From Lepidurus packardi (Eukaryota; Arthropoda; Branchiopoda; Notostraca; Triopsidae): a DNA stretch of 64,000 nt. The notes beneath the pieces are model-generated. The model ran no database searches. It saw only the letters and a list, made by a program, of their open reading frames with translations, and was not told the origin of the DNA. The DNA lies in contig JAKZAN010000006.1 of NCBI GenBank assembly GCA_023053545.1, positions 12,159,412 through 12,223,411 on the forward strand. Direction: 5' to 3'. Both the position numbers and the translations under genes were made by a program. Below, one piece after another: positions 10,491 through 20,053 of this stretch (within the stretch, counting starts at the first letter, position 1; every line of letters begins with the position of its first letter).

Positions 10491-11890
10491 ATAAAAGTTC
10501 TCAATGCATCAATTACACGCTATTAAATAAACTAATTCATTCAGATATATTTACCAAAAAAGTCATCATCACAGCTTACACTGAGAAAGCAGCATTCAAC
10601 GTAGATGGGTCAACGATACGTAACACGTTCCACATACCAGCAAACAAAATGTTTTATGCCAACTCCACATTTCTAGCCTTGCAATCTCAAATAAAAAGTG
10701 AGTTATTTATGAAATACCGTGATGTTCAACTTTTCATAGTAGACGAAATTTCCATGGTAGGCATAAACATGTTATATTACATAAACTTCTGCCTGAAAGA
10801 AATATTTGGTACATCAGACATTTGGTGGCAGGTCCCTGCTGTGTGTAGGGGACTTTTTCCAATTACCCCCCACGAAAGCAAGACCCATATTTAAGTACTC
10901 GAACACAGGCCCCCGCTGCCTAGCAAATCGCCTATGGCTAGACAATTTCAAACTTTACGAACACAAGCAAATAATGAGACAAGGAAAAGATTTCATGTTT
11001 GCAGAACTACTAAACAGGCTACGTGAAGGAAATCAAACAGAGAAAGACTTAGACACACTTCGACAGCGAACCGATATTACAGCACCACGAAACGTACAGT
11101 GAATAGCCTTTCGGAATCATTACGTTGATATGTACAACCAAAAAGCGTGGGACAACATGGCTGCAGCAGATAAACTAATAATATTAAGTAAAGAAAACAT
11201 AATCCGAAACGCCAAAGGACTAGATCAAACATTCATTTTGAGCCACATACCCACCAAGCTAACAACGAACAATAGTCTACGCTTTGTATACATAGCACAG
11301 AACTTACCTTTCGAATATAACACGAATGTCACGAATGTAACACTGATGTCAGCGACGGACTAGCCAACGGCTCAGAATGTATAATAAAGAGACTGCCAGT
11401 ACAGTAACCGCAACAACACACTACACTCACAGCCTACCTTTATAATAACGGACACACAACTGTAAATCCACTACTACCTATTCCTACTTGGGTACAATTT
11501 CAAGAATCTCGAATAGGTAAAAATTGTCGTCTACAAAATGAACACTTGTACGCAAATGATCCAACACCTGACCCAGACTGGACACCAGTATTTCCAATTC
11601 AGACTCGTTACACATTTCGCACAGCTGAAATAGACGCCTTCAATACCCACTACGTCCCAACAGCTCTAAAACAATTCATCGCGCTCAAGGTCAAACCATG
11701 GAAAAAGTCATAGTCAACTTAAACAAAGCTCCCCCAAACATGCACTACGTTTCACTAAGTAGAGCCAAAACACTAGAAGGGCTGTATATAGAAGACCTAA
11801 ACGAGTCAAATATTAAAGTTTCTAATGATGTCAAGGAAGAAATGCAACGACTACTTAGAAACCCACAGGACTTAGTGCTTATAAGCACAG
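10451..11890 (+). pseudogene. PIF1-type helicase of a Helentron, truncated and frameshifted
   Basis: Successive frames give helicase superfamily 1 motifs: ITAYTEKAAFNVDGSTIRN (motif Ia), LFIVDEISMVG (motif II), then after a frameshift VGDFFQLPPTKARPIF (motif III). The RQGKDFMFAELLNRLREG region and the C-terminal HYVSLSRAKTLEGLYIE (motif VI) follow. Walker A (motif I) and the rolling-circle Rep domain are absent, so the 5' part is lost at the junction with the repeated segment. In the intact protein this helicase would unwind DNA during rolling-circle transposition. Confidence 0.85.
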
Positions 11891-11904
11891 CTACCTTACA
11901 TTAT

Positions 11905-12925
11905 AAAAACGTTATAGCATTTCTTAATATTACCACTCTTTACAACAAAATTTCTAATATTACTTCAGATTACTTCCTTCAAGCCTGCACTACCTTCGCC
12001 TTGTGCGAAACGAGATTCTAATATACATCAAAATACAGATTTGCACATTCCACACTTCACCATACATCGCATGGACTACGCTCCAACACCGTCACCTTCC
12101 CAAGCAGCGCAATTTGGTCCCAAATTGGTCCCATTAACGTCCCCGACGTTACAAATTGACGTCACTTTCCGACGTCAAGATGGATGGACAATTGGAGGTC
12201 ACCTTTACGTTGCAGGAACGACAAATTTATACGGTTAAAGAAATCGTTGCTTCTACGTCGAAAAAACGTCGCTTAAACGGTATTTTCTGACGTTGCAGCA
12301 ACGTCAGATTCCTACGGCCAAGAATATCCAGCCTACTACGTATCGTCCCGTGTGGACGTTAACGTATCGTCACCTGTCGACGTTCGTAGCGCTGGTCAAT
12401 TGGATGTCGCATAAACGTTGCACAAACGTTGCTTTCGACGTCAAACGGTCAAAAAAAGCCGTCGTTTCGACCAAGATGTGCTACTTGGGTTACGGTATCG
12501 CAATATATACAGGACAAGACGCAGTCTTCTCAAATATAGCATCGACAAACTGTCTAGAGCTGTGCAGCACATACATAACAAAGCAATCTTTATACATTTA
12601 CGCTCTGTATAGACACCATTCAGATAGCATGGATGACTTCCATGACACCTTACACCACTTCGTTCAAAGTATAAAACATTCTACCGACAGAATTGTCTTA
12701 ATGAGTGACTTTAATATAGATATACATAACAAACTACACGAGAAAAAGAATAAAAACAATAGAATCCATACTAAAACCACTAAACCTAAAACAACACATA
12801 ACACAACAGACTACCACTCAACATTAGATCTTCTCTACACCAACTTTCCAACAAGCACAACCGGAGTTTACGAAACATACTACACAGATCACAAGATCAT
12901 ATATACCGACATACCCAACATATAA
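11905..12925 (+). pseudogene. Endonuclease domain of the Helentron, split by a MITE
   Basis: An endonuclease/exonuclease/phosphatase domain follows the helicase, the arrangement known for Helentrons (Helitron2). The N-terminal part is IAFLNITTLYNKISNI ... FALCETRF, with the metal-binding Glu. A frame change leads to IPHFTIHRMDYAPT, and then the 391-bp MITE interrupts. The domain resumes with YGIAIYTGQ, LMSDFNIDI (catalytic Asp/Asn), STLDLLYTN and YYTDHKIIY (catalytic Asp-His). Frameshift plus insertion make it inactive. Confidence 0.82.
12099..12489. mobile_element. ACGT-rich MITE with CCCAAG termini
   Basis: This 391-bp insertion splits the endonuclease domain. Its ends are imperfect inverted repeats: cccaagcagcgcaatttggt on the left, and the complement of a sequence reading cccaagtagcacatcttggt on the right. 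The interior has about 16 ACGT tetramers. Flanks are TT on both sides, compatible with a very short duplication that I cannot fix. No coding capacity is visible. The superfamily is uncertain. Confidence 0.72.
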
Positions 12926-13695
12926 CACTGACTTTCGAACAAACAAAACATCATTTACATTTCACATCATATTACATTTCAATGCTCAAACACATAAATC
13001 GTAAGCAACACAAAGTTAAGTGTCACATACTCTTAGCTACCATACACTTCCATCCATCAATTTTAAACAAATCACACCAATCCTTTATTTACATTCACGC
13101 TTCCACTTTACAACCCTACAAATCCCAACATTTCCTTTCCACGAATTCCGATTCCATTTGGGCCATCTACCGTGTGACGCACAACACATTCACATGCATA
13201 CAAAATAAACCTAACAACTACCCGTTCACTATACTTGCATAGCTCACTCGACAGCTCGCCTGTCGTCTTGTTTAAATTTATGTTGTAGTTTGTATTCAAA
13301 TGTATTATTATTATTAAACGTGAGCAATCCTGAAAACGGGTTTTAAAAATTGTACTTGCAGTTGTGTTCAAATTCTAAAGAGTTGTAGTTTGTATTCAAA
13401 TTTATTAGTAATTATGATTAAGTGGTTAAAGTTTTCATCTTCACTTGGGCAAGGACAGTTTAGGATAAGTTTCTATAAACCATAATATATATATTTATAA
13501 ACATTGTATACAAACATACGTATATTCACTAGTACTCTAGCGTATAGTCAAAATTCGCAGATTCGTCAAAAACGAGAGATAAAAATTAGGCACAATCACG
13601 GTATAGAATCAAAACAGTCAGAAAATAATACAATGGTTGGCATGCAAATAGTAGTTTTACACATTGTCATAAATAAATCTAAAATAAATGTAAAA
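12926..13695. other. Unassigned 3' flank of the Helentron
   Basis: AT-rich sequence. A 20-base unit (gttgtagtttgtattcaaat) occurs at 13282 and again at 13382. No gene, CTRR terminus or end hairpin could be fixed. Confidence 0.45.
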
Positions 13696-15240
13696 TTATT
13701 TATCTTCATTTCCGATAGGGTCGTATGCGTAAGAACATTGCTTCAACAATTCGGCAGCACCCAACTGCCCGTCACTGTACTTTACAAACAGCTGCTCCAA
13801 CTTCGCATCTACCTCCTGCTGGTGCTTCTTCTGAACCCTCGATAGGCGGTCTTCTGTAATCAGCTGCACGCTAATTTTGACCATCTCTGCCTCCCTTTTC
13901 AGTAGCTCGAGGAGCATGTAAAGGTTGATTAAGCCTTTCCGATTAAGCCTAGCGTGCCAAGATTCGAGGTCGTTGTTTGTCCTGATGGCACGTCCGAACG
14001 CCGACCAGGACTGCGGTGGCCAGATCGTGGAATCGACCAACTTGACCAAGAAGCGAATTCTCATTTTGTCTCGTTAGACTATCCAGGGCGGGAGGGATGT
14101 GCTCTGCCGGCAAGAACTGGAGGGCTAGTATCATCCTAAATGATAGGAGTATAATATATAGTGAAGATTTCGACATTACCGGCAAAAGCTGAGGATAGTT
14201 ACTTCGTTCCTGTACTGTCATTGGAGTCCTACTTCCTGGATCTTTCGATATACCGCTTGGCTCCAGTGGAACGAGCAGCAGCGCAGAGTCACGTGTGGCA
14301 TAACGAACTTGGCTGCTTCGAAATCCATTAATATGTTTGAAACACGTGGCAAGTGCGGACTATGGCTAGTAAGATATCTTTGTAATGTCTTTGTAATGTC
14401 TGAAGACCATTGGCACCTGAAATACTAATTAGTATTTTTTCCTAGATTAAGTAATCAGCCAAATACCTGTTTGATATTTCCTCCGTGCTTTATGAATGCG
14501 TGGATGGAAAATTGTTGAGTAAATGGAGGCCTTACGCGTCGCAAAACCACTGGACAGCATTCGCCAAAAGGGTAAGCATGCTGTCAGTTTTAAAAATTCA
14601 ATGGCTACGCGTTTGTACTCCGTTGTCAGCGTTAAATGAATCCCACTGTAGAAATCCTGGTGGGACATGAGCCGTGTTGAGCTCCAAGTCCAAGGACATC
14701 GGGTGTCTGGGTCGCTGCTTTTCTCGTGCCCTGTTGGTCACGCGGACGAGAGTATTAAAAGTTGGCAAGGCCTCGGGCACGGCGTTCCCTCCTGTATGGG
14801 CAATCAGCACATCTTCTACGATGTTTTGTGGAGAGCGGAATGGGTCTGTTTGAATTTTCCTTTATTATGAAAACTTTTTGTCAGCATCCTTCATGTCTCG
14901 CTTCCTTTCTACAGCCTTGTCTCTCCCAGCAGCTTGACTGTTGCAAATGTGCTGCGCACAAAAACGAAGCTCGATCCCGTTTGCTTCACGAAGCCAGGGC
15001 ACTTGAGAACTGTCCTATGTACGGAACAGATCCAGTCCACTGTACCGTTCTTCTGCACCCGGTGTCGGACGTATTTCCACCCGCAAGAATCTGCCATTTT
15101 CCTCGTTCTGTCCCGCGTTCAATTACTTTGGATGTAATTTCGTTATGGACAGCATCAGTGCGAACAGGTTCGATAATCAGTGAATCTTCCTCGATCCGTT
15201 GCGGAACTGTAAAAGGGATTTCCGGATTGGTGATATGAAT
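13696..15240 (-). pseudogene. MULE transposase with FLYWCH zinc finger, disrupted
   Basis: Read on the minus strand, 15097-14950 encodes a FLYWCH-type finger (GWKYVRHRVQKNGTVDWIC, then LKCPGFV). A linker follows near 14800-14690 (LVRVTNRAREKQRPRHP). The transposase core is around 14340-14235: an acidic LMDFEAAKFV block with one catalytic Asp, then CCSFHWSQAVYRKIQEVGL. The C-terminal part (13982-13696) has RTNNDLESWHARLNRKG. This order is that of FLYWCH-bearing Mutator-like elements. Frames change several times and the first catalytic region near 14530 is poorly preserved. Some breaks may be introns. Confidence 0.8.
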
Positions 15241-15249
15241 AGTGTCAAT

Positions 15250-15770
15250 CTAAAAAAAGAATAACATTGAATTTAGAGCTTAACTTTATGTATAGCGTAT
15301 ACCTGGCTGATTATGTCTTCAATATCTTCGGTGCTGGTGTCGTTACTAGCCTCAGTATCATCCTCGTGATCATAGTCATATCAGTATCGTCCTCGTGATC
15401 ATAGTTCGAAGATCCACTGGAAAGAAAAGGAGGTGTCCCAGCCAGCCTGTCTCTACACTAACCTGCTGATTGAAAATAAGTAATTTTTTAGTTATATATA
15501 AATTCGGGATAAATACTTGGTCTGAAATCCGGTCTACAACGTAAGTTCTATTGAAGCAGCAGTCATCGTAGATGGGCGAGCTGTAATGGCTTCTTTGCTG
15601 CGATTCTAAGGAGAAGAAACATTGAATCTTTCACAATCAAGCTGAAAAATGTAGCTGGGTGTTAGCCATGTCGCCGTGCTGCAGGGCAGTTGCCATGGAT
15701 GGTGAGGGAGTCCCAAGAGGAGGTAAGGAATTATCCAGTTCCTACGGAAGACAAATAGAATAGACTGATA
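15250..15770 (-). CDS. Candidate upstream exons of the MULE/FLYWCH gene
   Basis: Minus-strand stretches bounded by plausible splice sites lead into the FLYWCH region. About 15440-15302 is acidic (EASNDTSTEDIEDIISQ) and ends at a GT donor. The next exon begins near 15249 (IDTIHITNPEIPFTVPQ). Farther upstream, near 15615-15490, SQQRSHYSSPIYDD is open. A 29-base tandem duplication within the acidic exon (15355-15410) shifts the frame between its two copies. Function unknown; probably an acidic linker. Confidence 0.4.
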
Positions 15771-16065
15771 TTGCAGTCTTGAATAGGTTTACATTGATGG
15801 CAGAGCTATGCGCTATTGGCATGCCGAAAGACAAGTTCACCGGATGGTTTGTTTCTGCGGATGCCGAAGAACACTAAACAAATACGACATATTAAAGGTA
15901 TAGTATTCAAATGCAACTGGTGGGTAATTACCAACAGTCTTTGAACTTGGAAGTGGTCCTATAAAGATTAGTTCGTAAAATGGCCAGCTACGTCCATTAT
16001 ACGTACTCGATGGATGGATAGTCGTCTACGAATGATAGAGGTTCCAAAAATATCCAAGGTTGCTT

Positions 16066-16357
16066 TTATGTACCAGCACTTCCACTTGGGATGTTTTTAA
16101 CAGCACGCTTAGCTCGCATAGAATTGTTCCGCAAAACCTCCCACGCGGACTTGCAAGCAGGCGCTGCAATTGAACGTTTAATACAAGGAATTTGGAGGAT
16201 ATATTATATGCTTACCTGGAAAACCAACTTCATCGCTGACTTTTCCCCAGCAATTTTTTTTAACAGAATCATCTTTGTACTCGGTACACGAAAGCCTATA
16301 AACAGCGGGATAATTCCGGACACTTTCAATTAAGCGAAATTTGTCCGAGTCTTGCAT
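16066..16357 (-). pseudogene. MADF-domain exons, internal stop
   Basis: A MADF (Myb/SANT-like, Adf-1 type) DNA-binding domain in two exons. Exon 1 starts at Met 16357 (MQDSDKFRLIESVRNYPAVY) and ends at 16216 before GTAAG. A 52-bp intron ends in TTGCAG, and exon 2 resumes at 16163 (PACKSAWEVLRNN). Phases match across the intron. A TAA at 16066-16068 stops the frame, yet the same frame continues with KQPWIFLEPLSFVDDY, which fits the usual end of MADF domains. The stop thus looks like a mutation. MADF proteins are transcription factors or transposon accessories. It may belong to the MULE gene downstream. Confidence 0.7.
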
Positions 16358-16426
16358 TTTGTTTTCTTCTTGCTTTTCCCGGTTTTTGTATCCCGAAAAT
16401 GTGGCGTTGCCGTTGAGCGCAAGTTG

Positions 16427-16707
16427 TTTTGGCTGCAACATAAAACTTTTATAGTATTAATTCAGTAAATCTGGATGGCTTTGGACAGTTTTATTTTTTA
16501 TTTAGCTGTTCGAAAACCAAAGTTTCCTGCATGTTTTCATACAACTTTGCTTGGCAATGTGGTAAGTCACACACATCACAACAATCAAAGGACCCAAATT
16601 CAATCTTACTTGAATGGCACAAATCAGACCAAACCACGCCCCCAGTCAGTGCTTTTCTTGATTTTGACTGGTGATTTTTGATTTTGATCGGTAGTGTGAA
16701 CCACCTT
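16427..16707. mobile_element. Half copy of the fold-back MITE
   Basis: Matches only the right arm of the MITE at 6643-7215, starting at the loop (ttttggctgcaac) and ending at the gtgtgaaccacc terminus. The left arm is absent. It adjoins the 5' end of the MADF exon, whose upstream frame reads into it. Confidence 0.88.
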
Positions 16708-16719
16708 TTTAAGCCGTGA

Positions 16720-17114
16720 TGGAATGGAGAACTTTGTCAACTGAGAAAGGAAGCTTCAGCAGCGCTTCGGCTGTATCGCGCTTATAGGAACCCACAAAGC
16801 GAAGAGGTTTGGAAATCAAAACGTAACCTCTATCGCAAGCATACCAGGGATCGGAAAGAACAATTTTGGATTGCGCAGATGAAGTCCTCTAGTTGTAAGA
16901 CGTTATGGAACCTGGATCGATACCTGCGATCTAATAGCAACAACCGATTCGAACAATTAAAGCAAGCAGATGGCAATCCTTTTCCTGATGTCAGATCCAA
17001 ACTTAACTGCATGGCAACAAGCTTACTGAATGGGGTACTAGCTGACGGTACAGAAAGGCCTGACAAGACGTCGCGTCAAAAGATCATATCTAAGCAACTG
17101 AGAGCCTCCACTAC
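16720..17114 (+). pseudogene. LINE ORF2 fragment between endonuclease and RT
   Basis: Open frame resembling the linker of Jockey/I-like LINEs: LRKEASAALRLYRAYRNPQS, then WIAQMKSSSCKTLWNLDRYL. It corresponds to 34620-34830 of the longer LINE in this window (shared LWNLDR). It is truncated on both sides, and a solo LTR follows directly. Confidence 0.75.
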
Positions 17115-17371
17115 TGTGACGTGAGGAATTCCTTCTTCTCCACCTTTCGGTCCACCCCGTTTCGGTCGTTATTGTTGTTTGCTATTCTATCGTTTCGTTG
17201 GGTTTTCGTTATGTTTTGGTGCTGGTGGTTCCTGTTTTTGATCCAGAGAGAACGGGCGAGAACGAGGAATCGAGGAGTTGTCGTGGCGATTGAAGGAGAA
17301 TACAGCAAGGCTATTGCTCAGGTTATACGAAGTGTATTAAAAGTTGATAATTATATCGGTCATTCGCTACA
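17115..17371 (+). repeat. Solo LTR, second copy of the one at 39112
   Basis: A 257-bp sequence starting tgtgacgtgaggaattcctt and ending ttcgctaca. It matches 39112-39367 throughout. Here the flanks (ctac / tcgg) do not form a duplication, so this copy has been rearranged or recombined. Confidence 0.82.
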
Positions 17372-17385
17372 TCGGCTTGAAATCG

Positions 17386-17618
17386 TCTGCATCTCACACC
17401 GTGTAATTTGGGACTGGTAGGAGAGTAGCTGTAATCTCTTAGAAGCAATATTAGCCCTGGGTGTGGTCGCTGTGTGGTCCTTTGAAAAAGTGTACAAAGC
17501 GGGTCGTGGAGCGCCTTAACTTGCTTGGGTGACAAGGACACAGTTTGATCTCTCCCTACCTATTGCATCCGCGACGAATTTTTATTATTCCCCTTCTCAA
17601 AACCTAAAACCTCCAGTC
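17386..17618 (+). repeat. Gypsy leader fragment, matches 19275-19508
   Basis: About 230 bp nearly identical to the leader that precedes the Gypsy gag at 19714. It lacks primer-binding site and gag. It shows that at least two copies of this retroelement were present locally. Confidence 0.82.
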
Positions 17619-17910
17619 ATGTCAACGTTATGTTCTTAGTATAGAGATTAGAGAGAGAGAGTTCAAGGAAACGGAAACTCAGGAATCGTCAAAGGAGATG
17701 GAGCAGGTCAAGGGTTGGGAAGAAAGGTCAAGTTCAATCTCTTCGTCAGATTTTCGCGTCACTGAGTCATACTCTTCGGTCGGAATTCCCAACAGGTTTA
17801 TTGAATATCGAATAATACTTGACCACAGAAGGATAACAAAAAGGGGGGTCACACTTGGGTGCAGAGTTACACTTCTCAGGTCTACCTATTAACTATCGTT
17901 GCTACTGAAA

Positions 17911-18803
17911 TAGTATGGTAACTGGGGGTATCTTCCAATGTAAAGGGATTAACACGATTTTCTCGGTCCCAAGAGGATGTGAGGGTACGAAGGCTTATAT
18001 GGGGGATGGATTCCCAGACTGTGCCATGTACCCCCATGTAGGCATTCCTTATCTACTAGAAAAAGGGTTCGAGAAGAGAACAAAACATTCACAAAACGGG
18101 GGACTGGTGACCTTTCTCTCGGGCACTCTAGGGAGTTTTGGGCTGACGTAGGGTCCTACCGGCAACGCGCGCATTTGAAAGTGTTTTTGGAAAAAAACGG
18201 TTGATTTCCAGTTGATTATTTTTTTAATTTGTTCGTTCGAGTTAGGATTTACTATACACTTAAAGAAGAAAATGTAGCTGTAGCAGAAAGAGCCGTAGTT
18301 AAATGTGTTAAGAAAAATACTAAACTTGCAAAAGTTAGTAACATTTAGGAATAGTTGTAAAGTACCAATGTAATGGATAACTCGTATATAGACATAAATA
18401 GTCATAACAACACATATAGACATTAATATACATGGGTATTTTATAGTATATGGGGTTAAACCTGTATACTATAAAACACCTATGTATGGGTTGCAAAATA
18501 GACTGCCTCCTCGTGGTTCAACCTGGGTAACGCGAAATAGTCTATAATGTGTATACGTGTTGTGCTTTGACCTAGTTAATTCATCTTTTATTTTAAGCTC
18601 ACATAGTTTAAAGCAATAGATTTAAATTACGCGCTTTGTAAACCGTCGTGACCTTTTTTGAACTGCACTGGGAGGTTTGCGAATGTACCCTTTCATTTTC
18701 TGGCCTTTTACCTGAATATTACTCGGGTGACCGAGAAGGTCGTCAGAAAACCTTAACATTGGAAGATAGCCCTGTTAGCATACTGTGAAACCTCTATACT
18801 GTG
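17911..18803 (+). mobile_element. CACAGTATA-ended TIR element, copy 1
   Basis: Matches the reverse complement of 53839-54934. Its right end preserves the terminus acctctatactgtg. Its left end has lost or diverged in the outermost bases (starts at gtatggtaactggggg). It is non-coding and contains an internal palindrome around 18430-18480 (tatactataaaa type). It lies directly upstream of the Gypsy LTR/leader. Confidence 0.82.
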
Positions 18804-19713
18804 ATCCCAACTCTATCGCTCTCGACCACTCTCTTGTGACTCTCTCGCTCTCTCTACGCATACTTTCCGAGACCCACTCTACACCTTGGATCCCCAACGG
18901 TCCTGTCAACCAAAAAAGAAAGAGGGGCTGAGCGTCCTGCTATTTGGGTTGGCTCGCACCAAGAATCCTCGGCTAAGAAAAGGCTGCCTTATGGCGGCAA
19001 GACGTTGGACAAATTTGCCATTTCGCCCCCACATGTTCACGTGAGTTCTAAAGTCGAGATCTGTTTTTTTAATGAATTGGGGTTAACTGTTTCTAAATGA
19101 ACTAGGCGGAGAGTGAAGAGGTGACCACCAGGAGTGGACGAAGGGGAAAACTTAAGTGATTTCTCTGTGAGGCATATTTATAATGCTGCCTATGTATATT
19201 TCTTTTGTCTTTTTTCTACTTATGTACCGATCTTTGGTGGCAGCGGAGGGATTCTGTGCTGAAGATTGGACAGAATCTGCATCTCACACCGTGTAATTTG
19301 GGACTGGTAGGAGAGTAGCTGTAATCTCTTAGGAGCAATAGGAGCCCTGGGTGTGGTCGCTGTGGGTTCTTTTGAAAAAGTGTACAAAGCGGGTCGTGGA
19401 GCGCCTTAACTTGCTTGGGTGACAAGGACACAGTTTGATCTCTCCCTACCTATTGCATGCGCGAAGAATTTTTATTATTCCCCTTCTCAAAAGCTAAAAC
19501 CTCCAGTCCTAAACATTGTAAACCCCGCATGAACGGAGGTGAGTCGGACATCCGTTCTGGTGACGACGTGGCAACCCAGCCTCGCCCCAGGTCAGGAACT
19601 CTATTGCGAAGTGGAAAATTAGTTCCACGCCTGGCCCAGGACGGAAGTCTTTTGAGGGTCTTTGAGGGTCGGAAGTCTTTGAGGGTCGGAAGTCTTTTGA
19701 AGTCTTTTGAACC
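18804..19713 (+). repeat. Gypsy element E: LTR remnant, primer-binding site, leader
   Basis: A TATA-like tatttataatg (about 19170) precedes tttggtggcagcggaggg at 19233-19250. That sequence has the form and position of a Gypsy primer-binding site. From 19275 to 19508 is the leader shared with 17386-17618. The LTR start is unclear but lies at or after 18804. At 19650-19700 a 15-base unit (ggaagtcttttgagg type) is repeated three to four times before the gag ATG. Confidence 0.6.
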
Positions 19714-20030
19714 ATGTCTATGGCGGAAGAGCCGAGTGACATGACGCGTGCCCTGGCTGCTACGATGATGCAAATACAACAACAATTGCAGCAACAACAG
19801 CAACAATTCATGATCCAACAGCAGGAGCTGTTCCAACGGCTGACGGGGACCACGGGTACCCCTACCCATGCTGCCATTCCCGAGTACAAAGGGGACGGCG
19901 ATGTCGCAGTTTGGCTCCGTGACTTCGAGCGGCTGGCCGGCCTACAAGGTTGGGATGCTGCGACGAAGTTACGGTTAGCTATGTCGAAGTTGGGGGGTAT
20001 AGAAAATTGGCTGGATTCACTAAGCACTCA
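19714..20030 (+). pseudogene. Gypsy-type gag, 3' truncated
   Basis: Starts at ATG 19714. A Gln-rich tract (19770-19830) encoded by caa/cag precedes a capsid-like segment (IPEYKGDGDVAVWLRDFER, then GWDAATKLRLAMSKLGG), as in Ty3/Gypsy gags. Near 20030 the sequence passes into the 3' end of BEL element B in the opposite strand. The ORF runs on to 20220 only by chance. Gag would form the capsid; this copy lacks the C-terminal half and all of pol. Confidence 0.7.
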
Positions 20031-20053
20031 GTTCTTTGGATCTATTGGTGAAA

